Assembly (NCBI RefSeq): GCF_000150275.1
Contig: NW_002060946.1
Location: forward strand, 2,065,454-2,129,453
Direction of reading: 5' to 3'
Source: Trichoplax adhaerens
Lineage: Eukaryota > Placozoa > Uniplacotomia > Trichoplacea > Trichoplacidae
Length of the DNA stretch: 64,000 bases
Shown here one piece after another: positions 1 through 11,578 of the stretch. Positions within the stretch are counted from its first letter, which is position 1. Each line of letters starts with the position of its first letter. The notes below the pieces were generated by a model that searched no databases, was not told the DNA's origin, and saw only the letters and a program-made list of their open reading frames with translations. Position numbers and translations under genes: made by a program.

Positions 1-2228
1 GCCCATACGTCTAAGAATCTACAAGATTATTCCAAGCGTCTTGAGTTCCATAAAAGCAATTATAATGTATTAATACAGCTTTCAATATCTGTTTGTCGAG
101 TGTATAATCATTATGAAATATATAGAAAACACTCAACTGCATTATCTATCGCATTTTATTGAAAGGTTAGTAAAGGTACAGAAATAGACTCGTGCAATGC
201 ATAGACAAATAACTGTTTAATGATATCTCTTCGCTGCATCATACTGTTTCGGATCAGTTCGAGTTCAAAATAAGCGACTTAAGACATGTATCGTATGCAA
301 TGATCAAGTTATCAGATGTAATCTTCAATTGCTTAAATTGAACCAACGGAGCTATTCCATACAGTTACTTCATTGTAATAGAAAATATTTGAAATACGCT
401 TATGATATTGTTACACCATTCGTGGTCAGTTATGGGATCCATTTCTCTTTCTGATGATTCATAGCTCAGGAGCAATCAGTGCTTCTATCCATGAATTACA
501 GTATATCATGTTATATTCTGGTAAATGCAGTAGCAAATAATGTTTTTATTGGCTCGGCTTTCCGCTATTATACCTCATTAATGTATTAAAATAACTATAA
601 CATAGCTTGGCACTGTGAACTAGTATCGCAATTTCGCTAGATATTACCTTCCCTTTAAGCACAATATAACCATTTTGTTGTAGATTTTTGGATTACCTAA
701 TATAATCTACGATACACATATACATTCGCGCATTTGCAATACTTGAGACGAGTAATAATGTGATCTGTATTATAATTAGATATTTATAGACTTTATGTTA
801 GCGCTATGTTGAATCGGTCGCGAGACTGTTGCTTAGCAGCGATCGTTGGGCTCAGATTGGTCACACCGCAGGCCGAGAATTAGCTGCTTGGTCGGAGATG
901 AAGTTGTACGTATGGGAATATTTATGTTAAAGTTTTGTTCAAAAACTATGTTGACAAATAAGATAGGCCCGGATCGTATAAAAGGGTCTTAGAGAGAGAG
1001 CTAAAGTAGCCTTTCAGATTTGCTAAGTCGGGATTAATAGACTAACGTTCTACTATTAGCTATAACCTTTTTATTGCTAATATTCTGTAACCTTTTTATG
1101 TATGTAATAAAGCTATTCTTATCCTAAGGCACTCAGTCTCAGCGTTACTGTGAACCAGTAGTTCGGAATAGCTTAGGAGTAGCAATTATTACAAGACGAC
1201 AAATGATAGCTTCTTATTATCGCATATTAGCTAAGCATGTGTCCTAGCATTAGCAAAGAAGGTTTTGCACAATGAATAATAAATCGGTCAGAGTAAAATT
1301 TAACCAAAAGATGCAGTATTAACATATACGCGTATATAAATTTATTATGTATTTATACTCAATTTTGTAGCGAACATTGATGGACTCATAATAGCAATCA
1401 TACTTGAAATGCGAATGGGGTGATACAGCATATTCAATATATGAACTTAAAGAATTAATTTCAGAGAGTGTATTTACAGCGAATATCTATTATGGTACAA
1501 ATTTAATTTTCACTGCTGATTACCATACTATAGTTTAATCTCATTGAAAAATTCAAAGCAGTATTGCCATGGCTATTGGCTTTGTTATCATACTAAAATA
1601 TTGCCAATCTTTGCTTATTAATTCATATGATATTTGATGCAGGTATGATTAATAAAACGTCCACTAGGGCTTACTCTTGCCATTTGGCCAAAGAATGCAA
1701 TGACTGACTTTGTTGCTAAGGTCTAAATTTAAGACGTTCATATTGTATGGCGTTGCATATTGTTGGTGATAACTGTACACTGTACATCTTATAGTATAAT
1801 ATCAATATGCTGACCACTATATTGAATATCTAAAAGCTGAATTTTTCAACCGGGCATTCTGCCATTCTAAAAAAACCTAAAGTGGTACTGGTATAGTACT
1901 CTAAACTATCGCTGTTGCTTTGATGTTATGAATAAGATTATGGACTAGATCATTGCATGCATTAGTCTATTACAACTAAGCATCGGAGTCAACGACGATT
2001 ACATACATGTAGTACAATATGATATTCACGTAAAATCCACCGATAAATTTACAAAGGTAGATCATTACGAAATAGAATACTAGAAAAGCGAGGAAAGCTA
2101 TTTCATGAACTGTAAATCATACCATTTTGAATAGCTCAATCCTATTATATATAATACGAGTATATTATAAAATTTTAATTATATTAGCAGTTACTGTCTA
2201 TTGCCCAAATTTCTAAATTATGCTTCTT
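1..2228. other. Gene-free stretch, possible solo LTR inside
   Basis: No convincing exon or long ORF was found on either strand. The one notable part is about 795-1200. It holds a TATA-like TATAAAAGG (about 979), short duplicated TAACCTTTTTAT segments and an AATAAAG polyadenylation-like signal (about 1107). That arrangement is typical of a retrotransposon LTR, but no target-site duplication or internal region was seen. Confidence 0.4.
795..1200 (+). mobile_element. Possible solo LTR
   Basis: The segment begins near TGTTAGCGC and ends near TTATTACA, with a TATA-like box near 979 and an AATAAAG signal near 1107. This resembles the U3-R-U5 order of an LTR. The termini are only TG..CA-like, no flanking duplication is visible, and no gag or pol coding sequence lies nearby. 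An ordinary promoter plus polyA signal by chance cannot be excluded. Confidence 0.22.
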
Positions 2229-2603
2229 CTATTTGGATCTTTCTGTGGAGAAGGTTTCATAATCTTTCTTATACTGACTGCGGCAGTCTTCAATTCCTAA
2301 TGATAACTGATTAGCTAGGACATCGCAATCTTGGATTCCTTCACATCTTAATAACTCCACAAATACTTCTAAATAAAGGATAACAAATTGCTTCCTGGAG
2401 ATAATATCCATAATACTTTGGTTGACATCATAAGCTCTCGATTCTTCAAAATCGGGGATTGACTGCATAATCCGCGATGAGCAAAGCAGGTAACGGGTTC
2501 GTAGCGCCTCAATAATATTTCTTGGTGCTAAAAAATCGCATATCTCATCACGGTATTGCTGTAAAAGTTTGTTACAAGGAGAGTATGGGTATTGGTACGG
2601 CAT
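2229..2603 (-). CDS. Small CARD-like death-fold protein
   Basis: An intronless ORF of 124 residues with ATG at 2603 and a stop at 2229. Residues about 12-100 have the spacing of a CARD: an amphipathic LLQQYRDEICDFL helix 1, a basic IIEALRTRYLL stretch, a helix with SIMDIISRKQ, and a last part with FVELLRCEG followed by DVLANQL. This resembles Apaf-1-type CARDs. CARDs make homotypic contacts in caspase-activating and innate-immune complexes. Nothing else is fused to it: no caspase, NACHT or LRR segment is visible, so it would be a CARD-only adaptor or decoy if real. It could also be the last exon of a longer gene, since the sequence just before the ATG ends in AAAG. The fold assignment is pattern-based inference. 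Confidence 0.45.
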   Translation of the reverse strand: MPYQYPYSPCNKLLQQYRDEICDFLAPRNIIEALRTRYLLCSSRIMQSIPDFEESRAYDVNQSIMDIISRKQFVILYLEVFVELLRCEGIQDCDVLANQLSLGIEDCRSQYKKDYETFSTERSK

Positions 2604-2849
2604 CTTTACTTTACAATTCTATAAATTATAGCACCAGAGTTAGTTTGCTTTAAAAAGAAGTCGGACTAATGATTTGACGATGAATATGACGGGCTGCAGT
2701 AAAAACATCGAGGCAAAAGTTTTACATTAATAGAAACTTGTTATACTGTAGGTTTATTTGCATTGCTAGTCCCTATATGGAACGATAGACATATACTGCA
2801 TACATACATATATAGTGAATATTGATAATATTTCTCTCTCTTCTTCCTT

Positions 2850-2865
2850 CCCCCCCCCCCCCCCC
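2850..2865 (+). repeat. Poly(C) homopolymer tract
   Basis: Sixteen consecutive C residues, preceded by a CT-rich tract from about 2831 and followed by TCC and an A-run. On the minus strand this is an unbroken G16 run, which could form a G-quadruplex. It is also a place where assembly length is unreliable. Confidence 0.85.
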
Positions 2866-3520
2866 TCCAAAAAAAACAAAGCATGAAATAATAATGAATT
2901 ACTTTAGTGATTTGCTAATTTATTCATCAATACCGCAATAAATTCAATTTGTTCTATTATGCTGAATTTTATTGCTAGTTAAATGAACAGGTCCGAGTTT
3001 TGTTCTAAGAAAGGACTGAACTGAAGATCAATATCATTTCAATTTATAGTTAATCGACCGCAGTATACTTCATATTTCTAATTAAACTATTTGACGCTCT
3101 GGGGGATTGAAAAATTCAATCAGGGTGTGACCAGCAAGCCGCATCGTCGCCCAACTGCACAGCTTGTAAAAGCACTCGGTACGATTTAAAACAGCACTGT
3201 CCGATAGCAGCGTGTAGCCGATACGAGCCAATTTGCGATTCCTCAGATTTATCAATTGGTATTTTGAAAGTAAATAAATAAATAAATAAGCCCCGATCCA
3301 CGTCCACTTCAAATAGTCTCTGATCGAATGCAAAATGCATGTCTGCGATCCGTTTTGACCTCTACCGATCTATGCGTGCATAGAGTGGCAGAATGACATA
3401 GGATTACTGTACCGTTTCACAACCAGAACAATGTGCCTATACAGACAGACCCTTAGTCTCCGGATGGACAGGGAGAACTTGTGTGGGGAAGGTAATCTTC
3501 TAAAGCAAATTCTCCTCTTC

Positions 3521-3561
3521 GGTAAGAAGAAGAATGTCTTTAGAGATGTCTTCTTCTTACC
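3521..3561. repeat. Perfect 13-bp inverted repeat, 15-nt loop
   Basis: The left arm GGTAAGAAGAAGA at 3521-3533 is the exact reverse complement of TCTTCTTCTTACC at 3549-3561. A second, imperfect inverted repeat of about 20 bp follows at 3577-3620. The two together may be the end structure of a small non-autonomous DNA element. Confidence 0.7.
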
Positions 3562-3576
3562 TCTATAGTCTGTACT

Positions 3577-3620
3577 CATGGACTACTAAATGTACCGGCA
3601 TGTACATTAGTAGTTCATGG
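3577..3620. repeat. Imperfect 20-bp palindrome
   Basis: CATGGACTACTAAATGTAC on the left pairs with TGTACATTAGTAGTTCATG on the right around a short CGGCA centre, with one bulge and one or two mismatches. It lies 16 bp after the preceding hairpin. Confidence 0.6.
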
Positions 3621-4013
3621 CTCCTACAGAGCAGTGTTTTGCAACTTTCTTGTTATCCACTCTGAGAACCGGACTGCAATTCTGTTTAAAAAGATACGTT
3701 GATGGGGCTAGACCTGACGTATCGTCAGCAGTTGTGTTCAAATTAAAAAAGATAAAAGCAAGATGTACGCAAGGACTCGATTGCACTCCGTTTAGTCAGC
3801 ATTAAAAATCAGACTCTTTAAGACCTTTTACTAGCAGAAGTGGTCTTCTAGTACTGTGCCAAAGAGTTGCTTAACTCTATGTAGGAGTATCCGTTCAAAT
3901 CAAAAAGATTGGAAGGGCAGAGAATGTGTTTTTAGAAATGGCCAGTGATATAGATCAGAAAGGTCTAATGGCCTCGTAAAAGGATCATGGGCTACTAGAA
4001 GCTTAAACGAAGG

Positions 4014-4345
4014 TTGTAGAGTACATGTACAGTACATTGTACTGTACAGTAGAGTACTGTAGGAGATTTTCTTTGGCATGGACTGTATACAGTGTACAGT
4101 ACTGTACTGTACTGTACACTGTACAGAGTATCATCTACAGTACAAAGTGTAGAATGTACTGTAGAGTATACAGTACAGTGTACAGTACAGTACTGTAGAG
4201 TGTAGAGTGTACAGTACAGTACAGTGTACTGTACAGTACCAGAAGTCCCCAACGGTACCGTACATTGTACTGTATGTACCTGAGTGTCATTCCAGCCTGA
4301 GGTATCCAGTATAGTGTACTGTACACCGTACAGTATAGACTGTAC
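4014..4345. repeat. TACTG/TACAG pentanucleotide palindrome cluster
   Basis: Dense copies of TACTG and its reverse complement CAGTA (read as TACAG), switching orientation every few units and often joined through GTAC. The result is many perfect short palindromes such as GTACAGTACTGTAC. Open frames through it encode only Tyr/Cys/Thr/Val-rich repeats and are not counted as genes. Confidence 0.85.
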
Positions 4346-4834
4346 TGTAGTTGTTGAGGCGCTTTATAGTTGGCCCTCAAGTTTCCTCCAAGGCCAAGAC
4401 AACAAAGTAGAATCAATCAATCTGGCGATGCTATCCATTCTTCTATATCGACATTATGGCATTCGACAATGTTTACAACACCTTGAAGGCAATCTAGCTA
4501 GCTTCCAACTGGATATTGTGACAGTGATCAAGCAAAATAAGAGCGCGTAGCATCAGTATTCAACACCGAGGCAACAACATTGTGCGGCTTGGAGTGGACG
4601 ACAATATCGCTACCCGTACACGCGTGGGCGCTAATACTGTACCACTCTAACTTTAGAAATTGACGGACGACTATAGTCAGGGCATTGTACTCGCCAGCTA
4701 GTTCTCCAGACTACAACCTTGAGTTGTCTCTTCGTGCTGTACCTTCATACTGTACCGTTTAAGGGCTCTATCATCACAGTCCAAACAATTTTCTATGCTT
4801 TAATTCAAGGTAGATCAATCAATCTCCAATTAAA

Positions 4835-7800
4835 ATGGCGAATTCAGATGGTTGGCGAGAACTAGAAAGTGATCCGGGTAAAACAACAGTCCCTATGCTA
4901 TATCGTATTGCTCAATTTTTGCTTCTGTGATTGCATTCAATTCATTTTTTTCCTCCTTTTTTAAATTGTATTGGACGGTGGGCATGGATTGGATCATGGT
5001 GTTGAACGACGTATCTTGCTTGGACGATACTATAGGACTATTTACACTTTTGATTGAAGATATGGGTAAGCGATAGATTGAATAGAATTTAACTTGATCG
5101 TTGCAGTGGTTACCATCAAGCTCTTCAATTTATAGTCTATTAGTAGATAGTACGCACTAGACCCTTGTCCTTTACAACAGTGTTAGTAGCTTTTACGATT
5201 GTCTCCTCCAACCCAATCATCCACACCATATCAACAAAGCAATCACATCAATGTCATACCTCTCAACTCAGAATAAATCATCATCACTTCAATCATGTGC
5301 TAATCTTGACATCATTTAAGCTTAATTGTTTCAAAGCACCACGAGTTAGAGTTATCAACAGTCTGTTAGTGATAAAGATAACCAATTTTCCCTATCCAAT
5401 AATCCATGGTGGATGAATTAGATGTATTACTACTTTGTCTCATTATCCCCTTCTATGTGGGTATTTTAAAATTAGGTGTTACCGGAGTCGAAGTGGAAGA
5501 GATTTATGACTTATCAGAGCCATTTGATAGGTAAATGGATCAAATCAATCTAGCAATTGGACACAACGGTCAAATATTCACTAACCTCTAACCATAGGCT
5601 ACTACCTCAACTACAATAATTTCTTAATCTATATCTGACCACTTTTCAGGAAAATTTACGGATTTATATTCCTTTTCAAATGGACTAAAGATAGAAGATC
5701 AAGACGAATGATGCAAGAGCAACTGCAAGCTGAGCAATATGCTTACGATACAACAATTGCTAATAGAATATTCTTTGCCCAACAGGTTAGCTACTGCTAA
5801 AAGTGAATGATTGATTATTTTTTGTTGTCACTTTCTGGGAAATAGACTAAAAGTTTGTTTAATGGATGGACTAAATGGGAACATAAAGTATCAATGGTGT
5901 GATGCAAATCAATTAATTTCTCATTTCCTTTTAGTTAATCCCCAATTCCTGTGCTACTCATGCTCTGTTAAGTATCCTATTAAACTCGCCATCGATCGAA
6001 GTTGGTGAAACATTATCAGAATTTCGTCAATTTACAAAAGATCATAATCCGGAAGTAAGAATAGAATGTCATACCCGATATCTACTTGTACTCTTAATTC
6101 CTTAACCTATTCGATCGTTAATGTAACGGAAATACTTACGCGGATATGTTGCATCCTGCTTTTAAGGTGAAAGGATTGGCTATTGGTAACGTCTCTAAAT
6201 TAGTCAAGGCCCATAACAATCATGCAAGGTTGAATAGTAATAGATTTTATGTACTTTTCTGACTGAATGTCGATCATCACCTTTATAAACTGTATATACA
6301 GTGCCAAGTTACTGTAATATGGTAACAGTTTCGATATGCATACTCATCGAAGAATCGTTCGTAATATTATAGACCTGAAAATCGTCATGTCAATACCAGA
6401 GGCAGTGTATCTCATGGTCAAAGTGCTGAGTCTTTTCACTTTGTTAGCTACTTGCCCATTGATGATCATTTATATGAATTAGATGGACTTAAACCTTATC
6501 CCATCGATCATGGTTTGTATCTTGTCGAAAATATTTCAAAAGTTTATAATATGCCATCAAGCATCATTGTTCTCATACTAATTCTCACCTGGTATATTTA
6601 TTGTTTCTTCAGGTGTTTTACCTGAAGGAGAAAATTGGACAGAGATGTTTCGTCGTGTTATTAAAGCTCGCTTGGGCATGGAAACAAACAAGTATATTAC
6701 CTTAAATCAGAATTACTTGGATCAATTGATAACTGAGCGACTTTTAGCGTACTCATGAACTGTATTTCATTTATTATTTTTAGCGAGCCTTGCCACGATA
6801 TACGTTATAATCTGATGTCAATAGTAGCGGATAAACGAACTGTACTTCTTAAAAGGATGTATACCTTAGTTAACTGCCAGTAAGCCTAAAATCTTCATAT
6901 TTTTTGGACTAACCCATTAAAATTGTTTTTGAATATCATTTAATTCGACCATTTTTTGGGAATCTTTTCACAGAAACATTATGAAGGCTGCTATAGTTAA
7001 GGTTATTATACTATCTTTTTTTTTTAAAGTTAACATGCTGAGAATGCTAATGCATACAGCACGTCATCATCAATTACATTCGGTGATTAATCATTCATTT
7101 GTTATGATCGCTTGCAGGCTAATCAACTTACTAAGGATCTTCAGCGAAAATCGCGGCATAAATATGGGAAAAAGTCTGAACCAGGTTAATATCTTTATTT
7201 ATATGTATGAAGACTTAGTAGTACATCTTGTAGGAAAATTTGATTATTATATCATCATGTGGTCGCATAATTTACCATTTTTTGTAGCTGATGAAGAAAA
7301 AAAACTGGCAAAGATACTAAAGGAAATATATGCAGAATCGAATAATAACAGAGTTCAAGAGATAGATAACTTAGATGGGACAATATCACATAATAACTGT
7401 AAGAATGAATCTACTTTCCAATTAAATGATGAAATAAGTACAGGCAGTCTAGATTCCTCTGAAGCAACTGGTACTTCGGAGGAAAAATGCAATCAAGACG
7501 GCCAAAATAATGTTCATGATACATTAGCAAATGAGCGGACTGCAAAAACTGCTTGCCCGTTTGATAGTATTGAAAGTAATTACGCTCAAAAATTAAAAAA
7601 TGACTCTGTAAAAGAAAATGGTGCAAACAAACAGAAGCAAAAGAGATCTGCAAATGGTGTAAAAGATGATTTTAAAGCTAAAAAACGAAAGCAAAAGAAG
7701 ACTAGCGATGATGTAAAATTGATCAACGGAGTTGCTGATAGCATTATTAATAAGATCATTACGACCATAGGAGCTAAATATGGCTTACTAAAGGTATCAA

Positions 7801-8714
7801 ATGATACCACTTTCATAGATAAAAATCGCAAATTTTTAAAGAAAAATATTAAGGCCTTAGATGCAGCTCCTTCACCTTCGAAAGTGATTGATGTCATAGC
7901 CGAATTATTTTCGGATCGATTGCAGGAAATCCATATGTCATATTTGAATATTATTTGGGACCAAATTACTAGAGGTTAATATATACTGAACATCCTTCTT
8001 TCTGATGATTTAATTTATTATACGAATACTGGCTAATCATGGTTGACTGCTGCATACTTTTATGATGAATTATAACCATGCATTTATTCTTGTTACAGAG
8101 TCTAAAGTAAAATCCTATTCAAAATTTAATGCAATTCATCATGAACATAATTATTTCAAAAGTACTTCTGACTTTTTCTTACCTCCAGAAATTAAGGTAT
8201 AATATTACGATCGTGAGCTAGTTGATGTTTGTTTTAAATAGTCTGATGTAAAATTTATGAATTACTACCGTGCATAACTACTATGATATTCCTTTGAAAT
8301 ATTTTAGATTTTAACGGAAATGAACAAAAACTTAGAGGTACAAGTAAAGATTTGTGACACTGAATTATGTGAAGAAATAGATAAAAGAAAACGATATATC
8401 GTAAGTGTTGCGTACTTTCGATGTCATTAACTTATCTTTAGCTAAATATTCTGTCGCGGTAATTTTTCACAATATTTTATATTACAACGTCATAGATTGA
8501 CAATTGTCGACGAATCCATAATTACGATCCTTTTATTAGCACTTTCTTGAAAATGTTAGCGGATACTGATTCACTTTCGGAACTAGTAGAGCGTAATTGT
8601 GAATTAAGCAAGCGTCAAATACGTTACGGAAAGAAATCTCTTTTTAACACTCCCAGAGGACGTACAAATAAACCGAAATCTATCAAAAGAAAAGGTAAAG
8701 GCTCGGAAATATGA
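4835..8714 (+). CDS. BAP1: BAP1-type nuclear deubiquitinase (UCH family)
   Basis: A 15-exon gene: 4835-4877, 5036-5065, 5476-5530, 5650-5785, 5935-6054, 6167-6228, 6373-6512, 6613-6691, 6784-6858, 6974-7001, 7118-7184, 7288-7974, 8099-8196, 8308-8400, 8496-8714. The sum is 1932 nt, or 643 residues. Family role: BAP1/Calypso removes ubiquitin from histone H2A in the PR-DUB complex with ASXL proteins. The UCH domain (about 1-245) shows [31 protein letters not shown] and FHFVSYLPI. Expected catalytic residues are present: Gln88, Cys94, His171 and Asp186. A low-complexity acidic then Lys-rich linker (exon 12, with a basic KAKKRKQKK run) leads to a C-terminal ULD-like segment with [18 protein letters not shown] and a basic tail. 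[12 protein letters not shown] and the long linker favour BAP1 over UCHL5. Exon 10 (28 nt) is the least certain. Confidence 0.9.
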
Positions 8715-11578
8715 AACCGGATTTCAATATTTTTACTCGGTCAAACCTCGCGGCTTTACGAATTTTTCTTAATTTTGTAAATTGAATCTATTTTATGTAT
8801 ACTTTATCATAGAGGAGATATCTAATAGCACAAAGCGAGCGTTTTCGAGTGTATTCAAAGTATACAATTGTACATATAAACCATGCATACACGCAACTGC
8901 ATTCGAGCGTAGCCACACTAAGCATTTGTACATATAGATGGAAACCTTAAGTATACATAACTGCAACAGCAGTTAATGGCTATGACGCTCTAGCTTACTA
9001 ATTAAATCTGCAAAATGTATGCATGTAACAGATCCACACCGTAGGTTTGTTTTTATTTAAGATTAAACGATGCCAAAATATAAGGTATTAACTTACTAAT
9101 ATTAGAACCTAGCCATACCGTGATAAATTAATGATGGATGCTTTGCTACCACCACTTTGACTGACTCGCTTTTGTATATTTTAAGTTCGAAATTCCTATC
9201 TATTTATTGGCTCACTATGTCAGTACAAATCCGATGTTATGCATTACCATTAGCTCCATATTAACCATGATTCAATACGACAAAGTCTAACTATGATCAA
9301 TATGATTGATAGATATATCATACAATTGGAAAATTGTGTTCAATACAATCTTTTATTATGATGATGATCTAGTTTGACCCTATATATTATTTCTAATTAT
9401 ATCGCATTTATATATTTCGGCCAAAGAAATACTATTCTATATATCAGTTTTAAAACAAAATCTTCATAATTTTGGACTCCGTAACAGAATTGTTACTATC
9501 ACATATTCAATGATAAAGGGATATTCTATGCAAAACTATCCGAAGAGAAAATTTTACGATAAATAACATCGATTACATCTTACAAAGATGTTATAAAATA
9601 AAATTCAAACAATTTTTGCTTATTTAAATTCACTGTTGTGGCATTTTTATGCTCGTATAATTAAATTATTCGATACAAGCTATACGAAATATTAGCATGA
9701 AATTCCATATCTTCTACTACTACTCAGTTTGTTGAATAAGTGATGCAAGTTTTTCATCGGCGAGCGAATTTTTAAACCTGTGCAGCATATCAGTACAACA
9801 TGAATCTATGCACAGTTGAGCCAAACCGATAATCTTAGAACAATCTTAGAATAATCTAGAGTCAAATCACCGTCATAGCGTTCTGTGCAATAACGTTGCC
9901 ATACCAACTGTTCACGAAGCATTTAAATGGCATATAAATTGATGTAATTATCTAGTTATTTGTCAGAGAAATGTAGTAGTTACAAGTGCCCATACGCAGT
10001 CACAAGGCCAAGACATCCGGGCCCACACATAAGAAATAGGACTACCACAGTGAATGATATTACTTTCGGAAGCGAGCTGTTTATTTGACATATGTCATTC
10101 AATATTATATGTCAATATTTTTTTCCCACAATACTGTATTATTATGATCGCATTACAGTTACCAAAATTGAAATTATTATTACCCAGACATATGAAATTC
10201 CCTAGGCTAAAGAGTAAAAGCAGAGGTTAATTTAAAGATATCCTTACATTGCATTACCGGCTAGCGATAAAGTTAGTTGACAACCGTAACAGCATCTCAT
10301 ATTGTTTTTCTTAAGCTATTAAGACGGAACAGTACTAAAAATCTCCATAGTCTTTATTTGCAATACCAAAAAATAGTTGATAATACAGTACATTTGCATT
10401 AAAATTAAGAAACGTGCAATGCATTCGTAATATTATTCAATTCTTTCTCTTACGTTACCGATTTAATTTTGGTCACTATCTGAATGATATATCGTGATCG
10501 CTGCGACATGCTCAGATAGTTAAATAACAGAATATTAATAGCTAAACAAACTATCGTTGCAGTATATTCAGCTTTTCACTCATCTATACGATTTACTCTG
10601 TAGCTATTCCCTCTATAGTAGGTCGAGAAAAATCAAAGATAGAGATTATTTTAACTTATTCATCTCTTTCATAGCTAAATACTATCAGCTGTTGAACTAC
10701 TAAAAAATAAGATCTGATTGGCTTTATCGTGAGATAAAATCGTTCATAATACTATTGTATATGTTATATACGCTTAGTAAGGTAAATTGAGGTTTGTTAC
10801 GTATTAATTCACTATCTCACTCGGGTTTATCGGATAGATGCAACATTACAGCTAAGTGTATTTCAAATGGTTTTAGTTGCTAAGGAGAATAGAGCTATAG
10901 GTACAGAATCACGCAGAATAACCAACATTGCAAACTAAGGATCGATAGGCAATACACATTGCACAACCTCCCTATTCCCTTGTAAACTCTCCGGTGCTGC
11001 GCAGTGCAGAAATTAAGGGTGTGGAGGGATCGTATACGCCTCTCGACCCCGAAACAATAAAAAATAAAAATTTTAGAATAAGGATTTCATATGGCTTTAT
11101 AATCAATTTTGAAGACTTAGAATCTCATTAATAATTTACAATGTAATGATTAGTACAGACTGAAAATTCCTCCAATTAAATGGTCTAGAATCATTATGAA
11201 AATAGAGCAATATTGCTACCATAATAAGATTCGAAAAAACAGCTTTATGCCCAATATTGTTGGCCATGTTACACATTTAAAATAAGAACACTGGTATTAT
11301 TTTATATTCGTACAGTATATTGTATAATTTATCAAGGTCAATATTGACTTATGGGGAAAATATACAATAACGGTGCCTGAATTTCTACTGAAGAGTTAAA
11401 GCATTTAACAAACGTCATGAGTATGAGACAATTACGTTGCAAAGTATAATTAAACATCGATGCAATAGATTGTCGGCATAACACCGATCAACGATCACTT
11501 GAAGCAGTGATTCTATAGAAAAATAATACTGGCAAGGTATCGGACTAGTTCTTTCTACTTTGACTACAGGTAGTAATC
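8715..11578. other. Intergenic, no gene seen
   Basis: No ORF over 60 codons and no exon-like segment recognised. About 8870-9000 holds repeated GCATACAC / ACATATA-type motifs. Around 10967-11026 there is a locally GC-richer patch with an imperfect inverted repeat (CCTCC..CCCTT against AAGGG..GGAGG). Confidence 0.5.

Larger units (their letters stand above)
2604..4834. other. Gene-free stretch with hairpins and repeats
   Basis: No supported gene. Several short overlapping ORFs on both strands lack recognisable domains and splice logic. The stretch holds a poly(C) tract near 2850, a TAAA microsatellite near 3270, two inverted repeats at 3521-3621 and the TACTG/TACAG cluster at 4014-4345. All ORFs between 3995 and 4416 are translations of that repeat. 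Confidence 0.55.

Noticed and set aside
3995-4416. Overlapping ORFs of 85-93 codons on the minus strand
   Set aside because: They translate the TACTG/TACAG repeat into Tyr/Cys/Thr/Val runs. The open frame comes from the repeat lacking stops.
4835-6858. UCHL5 (proteasomal deubiquitinase) instead of BAP1
   Set aside because: The UCH domain alone would allow it, but the [12 protein letters not shown] active-site text, the long basic linker and the [10 protein letters not shown]-containing tail continue in frame and match BAP1.
6981-7979. A stand-alone 332-residue gene inside the BAP1 locus
   Set aside because: Its middle part (7288-7974) is BAP1 exon 12 and its start overlaps exons 10-11 only in part. 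The rest reads through introns, shown by internal acceptors at 7117 and 7287 and donors at 7002 and 7185.
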